From contig JAQGDQ010000005.1 of the NCBI GenBank assembly GCA_030141605.1, positions 1,860,180 to 1,924,179 of the forward strand: 64,000 nucleotides of DNA. The letters run 5' to 3'. The notes beneath the pieces were generated by a model. It was given only the letters and a program-made list of their open reading frames with translations, ran no database searches and was not told the DNA's origin. Numbering within the stretch: position 1 is the stretch's first letter; each line of letters starts with the position of its first letter. The position numbers and the translations under genes are program-made. The stretch comes from Tubiluchus corallicola (Eukaryota; Priapulida; Priapulimorpha; Priapulimorphida; Tubiluchidae). Below, piece by piece: positions 1 through 13,055 of this stretch.

Positions 1-349
1 TCAATCAACACAAGCTGTAAATAGATAACTGACACTTAATTAGTACACTATAATATGTAGCTTCACACTCGTGCATTATTATACTACAACATATGTTATA
101 TACAAAGAAATTCAGTTTTGGAATGGGTCATCATTGGTGTGGATCTGTAGGAAAAGTGGTTGAGGAGGGGCATTAAAAATGCTGTCAAACTTCCTAGAGC
201 TGTTCTGTTCATTTATTGCTGTTGAACAGTATTAAATGAGCACTTATCTGGTGTATTGCTAGGATAAATGTTGTTATAGTAAACAGCAATGTAATTTAAC
301 CATTTTACAGTTTTGGAACTTAAAATGATAAGAAAGATTTACATTTCAG

Positions 350-403
350 GAAATCCCAATGATGCTGTAGCTTTGGCTAAAGTACAAGAAATGCAGAATT
401 CTG
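350..403 (+). CDS. Candidate penultimate coding exon of an unrecognised gene (partial)
   Basis: A 54-nt exon follows a good acceptor (ACATTTCAG, AG at 348-349) and ends before a plausible donor (G|GTATGG at 404). Its first two bases complete a codon from an upstream exon outside the window. It then reads NPNDAVALAKVQEMQNS and leaves one base (G). That base joins the first two bases of the exon at 2460 to make a GCT (Ala) codon, so the two exons are phase-compatible and open across the junction. I do not recognise the protein; the segment looks like a Gln/Lys-rich helix. If the donor is not used, the frame runs to a TGA at about 478-480 with a hydrophobic end. Gene prediction here rests only on splice signals and open frame. 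Confidence 0.4.
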
Positions 404-1253
404 GTATGGAAGTCAAAGAACGGACAACATTTTACATTATTTTTGTATCTTTTTTTTCCTTATTTGTGATATACTTATGATTTGGAATATAGTTGTTAGC
501 TTTTTGAGATATTTTTAAAATGTCTGGTTCATAGTTTTCTTGCTACCTTATGCTTTTTAGATACAGTTTTATTATACTTATGTTGTCCTGTAGACAAATT
601 CTTTTATGCACACAATAGTGTACGTTACATCTGAGAATTTATTTTGCTAGGAAATTTCAAGAGACTCCGGTGAAGGTCTGTTTGTTTTTGCTAAAATTAT
701 TATTATAAAGTTCTGCTTTTGCAGTTATGCGTGTACATGCGGTGTTTGTATGAAGAATCAAACACAGGCTGTTACTAAAGTGATAGGATAAAGACTGGAC
801 AATTGTACAAATTTGGAAAATAAATCGATTGTTGAGTTGGAATTTTTAATTGTGCATACAGGCACATTTGTCATAGTAAAGATTTTTGCTTTTCCTTTTC
901 TTCAGTGTGATATAATTTTGAAACTGTAGAGTATAATAATGTGTCTGTTTTCTGATTTGTTTTTCATAGTCATTTTTATGCAGTTTATATTAGTAAATGT
1001 CTGTAGTACATTCATAAATTTTGTAATTTTATACTTGTATTGAAAACAAGTAAATGATCATGTCTTAGTTGTGATACTGACCTGTGGTTAACTTCCTGAT
1101 TAAAAATTTAAAATATTTGTCGGTTAGTTTGTAAATAATTTTGTTTTCCATAAATACGCATAATTGTTTGCCATTGTTTGGTGTGTAATTACTAGCTGTA
1201 TACGTGTAGGTAAGTTATGTTTTAGGACCACTCTACTTATTTTAGTTAGAATA

Positions 1254-1950
1254 TTAGGGCTGTCAGTCGAATCTGAAAATTTGATGGTGTGATTCGAATA
1301 CTCGATTCAAATTGGTACTAAATACGTTCGATTCTCTTTGAATGTCTCCAAAATTTGAGAAATTCATTCTGTTGTTGCCGTGAGCTAGTCATATAAAATT
1401 TGTATCGTTATTACGTGACCATGTGCCATTTCTGTAAGAAGTATGTGTAGACTGAATTGAAGTCACTAGTCATGTTAGGTTTAAGTACTCGCTGTATTTG
1501 GCATTTAACGATACTAATGGTAGAGTATGCTGGAAAGTTACATCATGTGAAAAATCAGACAAAGTTTGGTACCCTAAAAATGATAGCAAAACTCATTTAA
1601 TGTAATCATACGCCTAATTACCTTAAAGCATGTAAAAATTTTGGCTGTGAATGCCTGCTTTTAATATATCTAATTCAGGACTAAAAATCACAATTTTGAG
1701 TTTGTTCTAAAGCTAAAGAACTGAAAAAACACTCGGAGGCGATGGTGCACTTTCGCCCTTCCTTAAAAAACCCAAACCTAAAAGTAATCGAAACTGACGC
1801 AAACGTCTTAGCTTAAAAACTAGGAGAAACAAAAGCGCAATAGCACCCACTCAGATTCACATTTGAGTATATGTACTGTAAGTTTTTATTCAATTCAAAA
1901 AACACGATTTGATTCTAATTCAAAATTTTCTATTTGATTGACTGCCTTAA
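1254..1950. mobile_element. hAT-like non-autonomous transposon (MITE), about 700 bp
   Basis: The left end begins TTAGGGCTGTCAGTCGAATC and the reverse complement of the right end begins TTAAGGCAGTCAATCAAATA. The similarity continues for about 30 bases (GAAAATTTGA versus GAAAATTTTGA). TAGGGCTGTCAATCGA-type termini are typical of hAT-derived MITEs. No transposase frame is visible inside, so the element is non-autonomous. The flanking 8-bp target duplication is not clear, which suggests age. It lies in the putative intron between the exons at 350 and 2460. Confidence 0.5.
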
Positions 1951-2459
1951 TTTTGTTGAATGCATCGTTAACAAACATTTGCATGAGTGAATTTATCGGA
2001 TCTGTGAGACTTGCTATGCTAATTAGTTTACTTTTTTGGACAAGTCAAGTGATGCCACATTTGTTGTTAATTGTATCTGCTGTTTGTCTGTACTTAAGCA
2101 TGTAAGTATAGGTGCATTGTTAGCCTGATGCATATGTAGACTCATTTTTAAAACCTGTAGTTTTTTACTAAGTTAAATTGTTAAGAACTGATTTGTAGAA
2201 TGGGTTCTACATTTAAGTAACTTTTGGGGAAATGTGAATGCATTATGATTTTTTTATAAAAGTCATCCATTTAGCAAAGCAGTATAGTAGTTTCTATACT
2301 GAAGTTTGAAGTACATGTAAAAAAACCTAAGGTGTTCGTTTTTTAATTTTTCTTTTTGTGTCTTGGAATTAGAATCTCTCGTAAATTAGTATTGTGTAGC
2401 ACCTACTATATTATAGTACATAAAATAGAATATAGTTTTGCTTTTCTGCTGTTGTTCAG

Positions 2460-2587
2460 CTAAAGAAAAGAAACAACTCAAACAAGTCTTTGTGAGGCCC
2501 CCTCAAGTTTTTCACCAAAGGATGGCAATCAAACAGTGGCACAGCTTCTTACTGGAATTTCTTCACTATGTTGAACAATTATTTTGA
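2460..2587 (+). CDS. Candidate terminal coding exon of the same unrecognised gene
   Basis: The acceptor (TCTGCTGTTGTTCAG, AG at 2458-2459) has a pyrimidine-rich tract. Two bases complete the split Ala codon, then 41 codons follow to a TGA at 2585-2587. The segment starts KEKKQLKQVFVRPPQ and ends LHYVEQLF. It is basic, then aromatic/hydrophobic at the end. No other frame stays open through the exon. An ATTAAA at 2691-2696, about 100 bases past the stop, could be the polyadenylation signal. The ~2 kb intron carries a hAT-like MITE. Product unknown. The alternative is that both exons are chance open frames. Confidence 0.4.
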
Positions 2588-2690
2588 GTCACATTGTCTA
2601 TTTTCTGTACTAGGAATTTTCTATTACTATTGTAAGAGTATACACGCTTGTTCACATTTGATATGCGATCAGGATTGTTTCTTTGATGGA

Positions 2691-2696
2691 ATTAAA
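2691..2696 (+). terminator. Possible polyadenylation signal (ATTAAA)
   Basis: ATTAAA is the common variant signal. It lies about 100 bases after the stop of the putative terminal exon. Position alone supports it. Confidence 0.25.
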
Positions 2697-5590
2697 ATAC
2701 TGAAAAAATTGAATTGTTCATGATGCTTTTGGAGAGTATTGAACTTGATAGTAGATATATAATTGTTAACAAAATCTTTAAATGAGCGATTTAGAAACAA
2801 AATTGAAAAATTCAGTCGACTTGAGAATGTTGTGTTCTGGTAGGTGAATATCAGTAAAATGTAGATTGAACTTTTGCTAAGTGCGAAATTTGCGTGACAG
2901 ATTCAAAGACGTGTAGATGTGCAGTTACCGTTGTCATTTCCATTATTCTAATTTCCATTAAAAATCTGTTCCAATTTTCTACCGTGTAGCAATTTGTGCT
3001 TAATTTTTTACTAGTTCCATTATTTTGCAGATATGTCTAGTGTCCACATTGGCATCGTGTCGCTCAATGCCTTCAAAATGATTTTTGAAATTTTGAATAT
3101 GTAGATTGAGGACATCAGAGCAAATCCTGTATTTTAACGTGCGATACCGTAATTGCACCCAATTTTAACAAAAATCAAGGATCAAATAGGTTGCAACCTG
3201 AGACTTGTCTGCATTTCTTCTAACTTTGATAACTTATATCACCAAATGGAAGACAAACTAGATTGATAAATGGCTAATACATAAAATGACAGCTGAAGAT
3301 GTTGTTCTCTGCACTCACACATCAGCATGCCTGCATGGCAATGCCTGTAATGTTTGCAGATTAGAACCTGGCAAAGAACACTTGTTTCATTTTGGTTTTT
3401 TTTTGTTCTACTCTACTCGAGTCTCATTCATATAATAACATGAATACTACGGAAGGTCATATGCGTTTATTTCCGTTGCCTTGCTATTGTCGCTTGAACT
3501 TACTGTGGTGCTATATATGTAATCAACCACCTTGTCAAATTATTAATGCAAAATTCGTAAAATGGCTTGCGGTTTGGCGCTTAGTTATTGTGCTTTCCTT
3601 TTAATTTCCGGGTGTAAAAATTTATGTCACGTAGAGGCAGTATTGCAGTTTATTATTATTATTCTTAACTCGTTGCTTAATAGTCTCTGCTTTATGCTCT
3701 CGATTGTTGGGCACTGTAACCCAGATGTCAGATTCTCTTGTTGGGCCTGTGAACATGTCAAGAGACATTAGTCTGTAATACTTCTATTTTTTATCATTGC
3801 ATGGTGCCTCGTAGTTTGTACGCAGTGCACAGCATAGTAGAAAAAGTTATTTAAAATATTAGTGTAGGTGCCTACAGATGCTTACTGTAGGCCTTTCAAC
3901 AAACATTAATTAGGCTCGTAATGACACATTATGTTTGTAGGTGTGCCAACTAAGAGAACCTTATGTAGTGTTTCCTGAAAGAGTGACAAACATTTATTTC
4001 GAACAGAAGTGTGTTTCCACTAGGCCGGTTGTTGTGCAATTCATGCAGACATTTTGACTAGCACTACCATGGAAAATCAGGATACTTTGTAGAATGAATA
4101 TTCAGTTGAAGCGCGGCCACAAGATAAAAGTCGTATGAAAGGATGTCATGCGTGCGCTAGTGCATCTTTGTTTGCCAATCTTGTTGAAATTATTGCATCA
4201 TTATTTTTTACGTCCAGTCACACGCAGTCACGTATGTTGCAGCTGATTTAATGAGATCCGCGCTTCAGAAGAGACAATTCAGTAGCGGCGATGAACATGT
4301 CAAGCACTTTCTCAAAACAATTACTACAACTCAAAAAGTGCGAAAACATTTCGTGCGCTTATTATCGTAAATGGTTTATGAGCTATACGGGGGAAATGTG
4401 AGGTGATAATGCCATGTACCAGGATGGCTACATCACGGCAAAACTCCCACATGATCTTTTGTTCGTAAGTTTGCCTAAGCTTTTTAAGCCTTCATTTGTA
4501 TGATTGAAAATCTGATTTTTTGTAAGAAGACACCACTAGGTGACGCTAGTATCAGTTGGTTAGGATTTAAATCAACGTTTAATGAAAAAAAATCGTCCAA
4601 TCGTCGTTTAATGAAAAACATCTGCATAAAGTCTCAGACGATTATGCTGTTAAATCTTGTAAATACCTCACCGTGGTAGTTATAAAAATGTTGATGTCCC
4701 TCTTCTGAAATCTTCTGCATTTTCAAGAAAACAGTTCATGCGTTTGAAAGTGAGACGAATCATTTTTTGGAATTGTTTTTTGGTGTTTGGTGATCTCTAG
4801 TTTTGATTTTTGATTATCCACGACAGTCCAAAATAGTAAACAGTTTGAAACAATATACCAACCCAATAAATGCTTTTTATGTCAGCACACTATATTAATT
4901 ACAGGCTTACTAAGTGCTCAAACGAAAACAGATTTATTGTTCATGTAGACTGAATGTTTGCGTTATTAACCTGACTTAACTTTACTTTTAGAACCGAGAA
5001 ACAATAAGCACAGCTTTGGGTAAGTAATTTCTTCATGCTTACAGAAAATTGTTCCGCTTTTTGCTTGCGAAATTTTAATTCACGCTTTTTGCACTTGTTC
5101 TATTTTATTATCTGGTTTAAGCCTTTTCCTTGACGTAAATTAAAGCTCAAGCCCATTCTGAGGCCTACTTAGTTTCACACCAAGTGTCGTTTAATTGTCC
5201 CCAGGAACTTTACCGGAAAATCTACACGTGCTGAATCTGCGGGATCAGACAAGCTCATGATAAATTTAAGCGTCGCCTCAGGATGTAATGTAACTTGTCT
5301 AATAGTAGCTGCCAATAAATCAGAGAATTAGTGTTTTATTATAGCGCTCAGATTCCTCTGAGATTGACGAATGATGAAACAATGCAATCAAAACCTGGCG
5401 AATGTCAAATTAGAACATCAGAATTTATTATTCGTTTTGTTAAGTTTATTAGGCGATTTTTTCAGAAGGCTGTGGGTTCAATTTCCAGAAGGTAGAAATA
5501 TTCGAGAAGCACTAAAATTTAGTTATTTGCTGTTCTGCACCTCGGTATAGCAGAGTTACTGCAACAAATGTGGGAATAAGCAATTTTACG
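2697..5590. other. Intergenic, no supported gene
   Basis: The sequence is AT-rich with many stops in all frames. The 60-70 codon frames at 3392-3771 have no splice context or protein-like composition. No clear repeat was recognised apart from a short duplication (CGTTTAATGAAAAA) near 4570-4610. Confidence 0.5.
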
Positions 5591-5630
5591 TTCAAGGTGT
5601 ATGGATTAACTTCAAGGTGTATGGATTAAC
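5591..5630. repeat. Exact tandem duplication of a 20-bp unit
   Basis: Two identical copies of TTCAAGGTGTATGGATTAAC lie head to tail and are followed by the start of a third (TTCAACC). This looks like recent slippage. Confidence 0.85.
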
Positions 5631-5639
5631 TTCAACCAA

Positions 5640-6840
5640 ATTTACGAGATTTCTTCTTCTTATATGCATCCCAGGTTTTCGGCAGACTAACAGAAACAAT
5701 TTGAAAATATAACAGCATTATTCATTGGGCTTGTTATTTAACTAGACAATTGATTTGGAAGGCTCTGAATTCAATTCCACAGTCGGAAGTCGTTACAAAT
5801 GGCACGCGCTTGTCTTTGTCTTGGAATAGTAACCCGGAAATATGTGCTGTTTTTGTTTTCCAGATTGCTGTTTATCAAATAACATTTTCTGCTATATGTC
5901 CTTCTACTATTTTATCTTCTCGCCTAAAAATTCAACAATAACAGCGGAATTCTGTGGAATTGTTTTGTAAGGAAATCGCTTGTCTCGTCGAGCTAACTTC
6001 ACGTAATTTGATTCAAAGGCTGGATTATATAGGTAACTTGAAAGCCATAATTCCTAGTCATTGTTGTTACTCTAACGCACTCTGCTAATATTTTGCACGT
6101 CAAAGTCCCAACGTTCCTGTTGAAGAATTAGATCTGGAACACCCACATTGGTTCAGATATAGAGGTGGCGTAGCGTAAATGTTAGGAATCAGAGTAAACA
6201 GCTAAACTAAGATGCATTATTAGTAGTACGATGTGTAAAGATGCCATATGAATTTAATCACTACCGATACGTGCTGTGTATGCAGGGGTATTAACTCTCC
6301 AAGGCTTAGCGTATATCTGCTTACTTGTAGCCTACCTGAATACGCTTAACATTTAATATCTAGATCCACACGAGAACACATAAAAATGCAAGATCAGAAG
6401 TAACACGTTAAGAGCTTGTACTGGTAATGTAACCAATAGATGTCGCTGTGGAAATCGATTATTGTGGGTCAAGATACAAATTATAGTTAATATATAATAA
6501 TAGTTAAACAAAATAAAATGAATAAATAAAGCGTTTTGGGGAAATTTGACAACATGTTGCAAAAAAAAGTTGTAGACATTATAGATTTTTCTAAGATGCT
6601 TACACCTTAGAGGATAGGATGTTTTCTACTTTTTACCATATTACGCTTATTTACAATATATTTACATATATTTTTTCTTTTTTGCACTGTGGTTTGCGCT
6701 GTGTTGAATGAATTGTGCGGTGTTATGTTGTAATGTGCTGCAGTTTTTATCTCTGTTTGGTTCAGTTTGTCACTTTAGGAGTGCATGTGTTTGTTTGTTT
6801 GCGTGCACGTTTGTTTGTTTGTTTATCCATTATTTTTTGC
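5640..6840. other. Intergenic, no supported gene
   Basis: Only short frames without coding character. Two weak RNA-polymerase-III B-box-like strings (near 5470 and 5768) lack a paired A box, so I do not call tRNA or SINE here. Confidence 0.4.
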
Positions 6841-6841
6841 T

Positions 6842-7206
<365 letters not shown>

Positions 7207-7517
7207 GTTTTATATTCTTTTTTCGTCCTTTCAATTTTCCTTCCCTTCCTTTCTTCTTCCTTTTTGCTTTTCTTCGTTCTTCCATCTTTATACTTTCTAG
7301 TTTGTCAGTTAAATAAACACAACCAAAGCGTCATAGATGATCATCATTAGAGTGAAGTGTCCAGACGCCATATCACCACTATTGCTGTTATGTGGAGTCA
7401 CGAGCGGCTGGTCAAGCTAGATGTCTCGCCGCAGCTTAATCTGTGTTATCTATAGATTTGAAGATACTTTCAGGCATCTGCCATCACATAACGTATGTAC
7501 TAAGCTTGCATAAAACG

Positions 7518-8001
7518 CAGGGGTGTGCAAATTGCGGCCCGCCGAGAGAATTTGTGCGGCCCGCGAAGAGATTTGTCTACCTAATGAAAGTGCGTCCTGG
7601 GCGATTAATTAAGTGTATTCAGCTGAAGTCCGTGCCACGATCCCAAAGATAGTGTGCGGGTAGTTTTTTCTACTAGATCGGATGCCATTAACCCTTTCGA
7701 GACGGTTGTAGCTTAATGTCACTGTACTACACAGACTGTGTGATACACATTACTAATATACATTGTAATGAAATTACCACTATCTGTCCTGAAAGCAGAA
7801 ATATATGGTTTGTAATATAAATTTTAATAACTTCTAAAATAGTTTCTTGAGTGTAGTAGTGATGATGTACGCAGGTCGGATGCAAAAAAATCGTTATTAG
7901 GCCTTTCTGTACTTGATTCCTTGATCAAACTGCCTGTGGCCCGCAGGAATTGCGGGAAAGTTTAATGTGACCCGGCTAGTCAGATAATTTGCACACCTCT
8001 G
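7518..8001. mobile_element. hAT-like MITE, about 484 bp
   Basis: The left terminus is CAGGGGTGTGCAAATTGC and the right terminus, reverse-complemented, is CAGAGGTGTGCAAATTATC, giving 16 of the first 17 bases in common apart from small changes. CAGNGGTGTGCAAA ends are classic for the hAT superfamily (CAG start, 8-bp target duplication). Subterminal GGCCCGC motifs occur near both ends (about 7535-7565 and 7935). The flanks (ATAAAACG and ATATAAAG) match only in part, so the insertion is old. There is no transposase frame. Confidence 0.65.
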
Positions 8002-9060
8002 ATATAAAGTAATGTCATCACTTAGCGAGCCGTAGAAAGTTATGAACTGAGTACATATGTAAGTGGTACCCCATGTGGAATAAACGTAGGTGTTACCTAA
8101 TAGCATAATTCTTGTCAGGCCTTTTCATTAAACCAGACTGCTAGAGAATTGATGTGACGTATATCTGTGTGCAGTACTCATTATTAGGAACTGTTCATTT
8201 ATCATAAACGTTACAAACGATGCTATTGCGTGTTACATTCATATCTAACGGCTCGGAATTTAATTTCGTAGTCTCTTATTAAACAGGGAACAATATTTTA
8301 ATTATATTGTACAATTATTGATATTTAGAGTAAACAAATTTTTCAACTATGTTGAAGTTACGCTAATTACTATTAATGGCTGACCGCTGTTGCACCTCCC
8401 GTTACTTAGTAATAATGCTCATCAATCATATATATTTCACTAATATCTTGTGAGTTGCTACCAAGCACAAATTTTGCTAATACTAAATGGCACTAGGCTC
8501 TGTAACAACTATATATGAAATGCAAAATAGCAACTGCCTTTCAAAATAATTATGTTTTTCTATGCAGAATAAAGTCAATAAATGTTCTTGACATCCACGT
8601 GCGCAACGTGTGGCAAAACGCATGCCCTCCTGAAGTGCCAGTTTTTCCAAATATACAGTATGCATACAAAGACTAGCCTTTAAATTTTTGTGGCAAGTCA
8701 CAGTGCACTTCTCTGGTAATCTTAATCTAAATTTTAGTTAACATGGCCAGAATTATGATTGTTACATCACATATCATTACCTCTCTCATTATCCTTCTCT
8801 CTCCTCTTTTCACTGTCACTACTAGCAAGTTCATGCTCGTCTCTTTTATACTAACTAATCTCTGTTTCACTGTCAGAGTCTCAGTCTCTCTTACAAGCTT
8901 TGGCTTTGAAGCCCTTGCAACACGCCACATGATTATTATTATTATGACTAATGGGATAAGCTACGGTAAAATTCTTTTTTTCCATTCGATATTTTATTGT
9001 TGTTTGTCTGACTATTGTTAACAGAATATTGTAAAACTATTTTGTTTACTTTGCAGTATA
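8002..9060. other. Intergenic, no supported gene
   Basis: The paired 67-92 codon frames around 8727-9021 on both strands have no splice context or recognisable domain. A CT-rich stretch lies near 8780-8890. Confidence 0.4.
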
Positions 9061-9138
9061 ATACTGTAAGGTTTAATTTCCTTGTTTGTAATTATGATAT
9101 ATGTTGGTGAAATGAATAAATTGTTATATATTATTATT

Positions 9139-9176
<38 letters not shown>
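9061..9176 (+). mobile_element. Probable LINE 3' end with (ATT)n(TTG)n tail
   Basis: An AT-rich stretch ending GAAATGAATAAATTGTTATA runs into ATTATTATT and then (TTG)12. Many animal non-LTR elements end in AATAAA-like sequence plus a short tandem tail like this. No coding remnant was found upstream, so only a truncated 3' end would remain. Confidence 0.35.
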
Positions 9177-12100
9177 AATGTACTCTATAAAATAGCCATT
9201 TTTCTAAATGGTCGTCTTAAAACTTCTTTAAAGGAAAAACCAACACTCGAGCAACATTCACTGTAAAATAAACATACCCTTAGAAATATTGAAATAACTA
9301 CGTAATGCGCGTGCATAAAATGCCTAGCTGAAAAATACAAAAAATTTAAATCATTCGTTTAAATCTCCAACCAAACGCACCCCGCCTTCACTTTTTTCTG
9401 ATTGCTCTGTAGTTAGTCTTTCACAGCTCGCTCACAGCACAAATGCTGTGCAATACAGACCTGTAACGAATAAAGCTATTATAACTGTCACATTCACTTC
9501 TCCAACGGGTTATAAACCAATTACCCTAATTGCTGAAACCTGACTAAACTTAATAGTGAAAAGACAAAGACGTTTTTAATTAAACGTTTCTAGCGGAACC
9601 TTTTGTTCTAATTATTGTCTTTTCTGGAAGGCAAAGTGCTCACTGATGACAATACATTACTGCTATTACCTGACATTACTTTGATCAAAAATCCCGTAAT
9701 TATTGTTCAGCGCAAACCATTCTTAATAAGACAATATTAGTCATCTGGGAGAAACGAGGAAGCCAAGTAATAGTGTATCAGTAAAATTTATAATGTTCTA
9801 GTCTGATCTCAAACTATAAAAGGGCTATATTGGATTCGCTTTTACGTTCAAGGTAATCCTGTTATGGGGCATTAAACGTTTAACAGCAAAGGTTCTGGTG
9901 GTTACAGTCATTTTGCAAAAAAGGTTTTCTTGAACTTTATTGCTGATTTGTCACTCCTACCAGCACTGAAAGCGTTCTGATTTAAATTAGTTGTATTGTT
10001 GGTTAAAACAAGGCGGCTGAGCTGGATATATATTATTTCTATAACCAGAGCTAATACATATGAATATATATATACTTAGAAAGTAAGTAACATCAATATA
10101 GGAAGTACAAACTATCGATTTATAACAGGTAATGGCAATAGTAAAAAATATTAAATAATTAAATGAAAGATCTTTTATTTAATAAAATCCATCGTAGTAA
10201 ATCTAGAACCTGAATTGATTTTCCTCTTCTATATTTATTTATCTATATTTTACGTATATTAATATTTTAAATAAATTGGGTTTAAAAGAAAACCTTGTGT
10301 AAACATTAGTTCAGAATTAAAAATGCTCTAAAATATTGAAACTACAGTAGCCTTTTTAAATCAAAGCTTAGATTAAATTATAATTGCTTCCCATACTCAA
10401 ATTTTGTTAAACTTTCAAATCTGGCTCAGTGACTCTATTAAGATTGGCAGCGGCGCATTTTTGTCACATTCGCATGTCTGATAAGTAAAAGGCGGTACCG
10501 TGATAACCATGATCATGAACTGCAATGTTAGTTTCTGACGTCATCTGATGTAGAGCCCATTTTCGTGAAATCACACGTTTAAGCAGCAACACTTACGCAA
10601 ACGTGCTTGACGAGCGAAAGAAGGTGCCTGCCATTGCACAAACTGTGATTAGTTTCTGACGTAAGCAATAGCTGTGTTCGGTTACCGTTAATTGCCTTTC
10701 TAGGCTAATTATTCAAATATAATGGACAACTTTTAATAGGCAAGAAAATTTATATTTTGGACTCTGCCACCAAAATTTACTATTTCAACTGACGATTGGA
10801 AATCTTTTAAAAATAGATAAAACTAATGTGGTAATTTGCCAAAGACGTTTTTAAATAGAATATAAAAGTCTTGGCGAACAGGATCATCAGCATCCGATAC
10901 GGACACCCTGAATTGCCGGTCAATATTTTAGACTGGAAGCTGGAATAGCAAATTTTCGATGAATCATACAATGCCTGGTGAAAAGTCTGTAAACGCTCTC
11001 ATTCAGACGGAGCAGCCTCAATGAAATTCTCTCCATTACACGATTTATATCCAGAAAATGTAACAATTGTAATTCAGCTAGCTTAATACACGTTTACAAG
11101 TGTTTCACATATACATGTAAGTCTATACCAACGTAATTTGTATTTCATTTTAAAACCATGAAAACAGTGAAAGAAACAACGTGGGAAACATGATTTTTTT
11201 TACAATATTTACAACAATAATATTTTTACAAACGTGTCAGTGAAACAGTGAAAACTCAACTATTCAAAGACACAGAGTTAATAAGTGAGGTTCAGTCTCA
11301 TGTGACCCGTTGCGAAATGGCGACCTGTATTGATGTACATTTCAACACTACGGTAAGCTCTTAAAGTGAAATTTGTGAAAAATTATATCGTAGCACAAAA
11401 ATGTTTTTAATGGCATCACCGGCAGAATTCTCCAGGCAGCAGAATTCTGTTTTGTGAAATTGAAATTTATTCTGTTTTGCCGAATATTTATTATAATGTG
11501 TAACTTAATTTTAGTATCGATAGGTGAGTTCTTTGTTAAATTTTTTTATTCGGCTCTTCCGTACTCCATACTTTGTAGTGCTTACTTGGCAAAAATGAAA
11601 TAAGGAACAGTTTTTCCCTGTGTAGTTAAGTGTCACGCTGGAAAATGACAAAGCAATGTGCTGTGAAATTTTTGTATTTCATTTTGAGAATGAGGTAGGC
11701 CACGTTTCTATACAAAGCTCAAATTCGACCTTCTCTTGTGGCATGCAGGGTCCTTGTACCTTATAGGACTTTTAATTTTTCATAAGGACTACCAAAATGA
11801 GCTTTTTACCCGCTGTAATGCTGAGCGGGTTAATCTGGTGGAATATGATCTGGGCTTCTCTCCTGTTTATGACTCAGTCTTAGTCTTAGTCATAGTCTTT
11901 CCATGTCTGTCATGTTTTCTTGTGGCTTCTTTTTTTCATAAAGATTCATATTTGCAGGTTATTAGGTTCATAATAAGGGACTATCTGGACATAATTGCAT
12001 TTTTCTCGTGCCTGTTTCATATCTTAGAGGGAGATTTGAAGTTAATAAAGCAGAACCGCAAAGTGTGTAGATCTGAAGTGTATTTTTAGCGAAGGTAAGA

Positions 12101-12330
12101 GGCAATCGCTATAGTACAATCATTTGTACTTTAGCTTATATTCCAACACCAAACTCAAAACTGTGCTTGTGGTATAAAACTGTTGAAATTTGTGGAATGA
12201 ATTTCAGTTAGCATTTAAGCAAAGCCCATGTAGAAATTTGTCGCCATGTTGACTATTGCTGTTTCAGGTTTCATTGGGAAGAAGTTTTTTTGAACTTCAA
12301 AGAAATTTCAACTAACGTGTTAATGTTTCT
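9177..12330. other. Intergenic, no supported gene
   Basis: No coding exon or clear repeat was recognised. A 117-codon frame at 11736-12089 starts with TTG, has no internal Met near its start, and shows only AT-driven hydrophobic composition. I treat it as chance. Confidence 0.4.
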
Positions 12331-12334
12331 CATC

Positions 12335-13055
12335 TAACTGTTAATGCTTCGAGTGTCGAGAAACGGTGGCTTGTAGTATACCAAATGAAACATCTCAATG
12401 AGGCGAATTGAATGGTATGAGTTACGCCCAGATTAGCTGACCCATGAACCCTCTATACAGAGAACGGGGAAAAATTGAACTTATGGTCGTGGAAACAAAT
12501 GCTTCCATTGTCAAGCAACAGTAGGTTGTAGTAAATCAAATGAAAGATCTGGTTGAGACAAATTGAATAGGACAAACTACCCCTAGGTTGCTTGATCCTT
12601 GACCCCGCTAGAGGCGAATAATCAGTATTAGGGGAGTCGGAAAGATGAGTCTTTCCATTCTCAAGTAACAGCAGTGTTGTAGTATAGCAAATGAAAGATT
12701 TCGAATAGACAAATTGAAATGTTTGAGCTATGTATAGATTAGTGGACCCCTGACCCCACTAAGGGGCAAAAACTCAAATTTGGGGTCAGGCATACAAATG
12801 TTTCTGGTGTTAAGTAACAGTACGTTGCAGTACGTTAAAAGAAAGGTGTTGATGGCGATAGGAGTGATATGAGTCACGCCCACATTGGTTGACCCTGACC
12901 CCAAGGTCACAGGTGCAGGGTCATTCATCTACATTAGTATTGTGTAGCACCTTAAATGAAACGTCACGATGAGAAAAATTGAATGGTGTACTGACCAGTG
13001 TTTGGTTGACCGTTGACCACGGGTCACGGGTCAAAACTCAAAAGATCCAATTTCA
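12335..13055. repeat. Degenerate tandem satellite, about five copies of 130-150 bp
   Basis: A unit recurs at about 12335, 12492, 12641, 12791 and 12923. Each carries the same ordered blocks: AAGTAACAGTAGGTTGTAGT, then (C)AAATGAAAGATCTC, then GAGACAAATTGAATGG, then GAGTTACGCCCAGATTGGTT, then GACCCNTGACCCC, then AAAAACTCAAATTTGGGGTC. Copies have diverged by point changes and small indels, so the array is old. The 66-codon minus-strand frame at 12728 is an artefact of this repeat. Confidence 0.75.

Noticed and set aside
11736-12089. 117-codon plus-strand frame
   Set aside because: Starts at TTG, has no ATG near its start, no splice context, and hydrophobicity explained by T-rich DNA.
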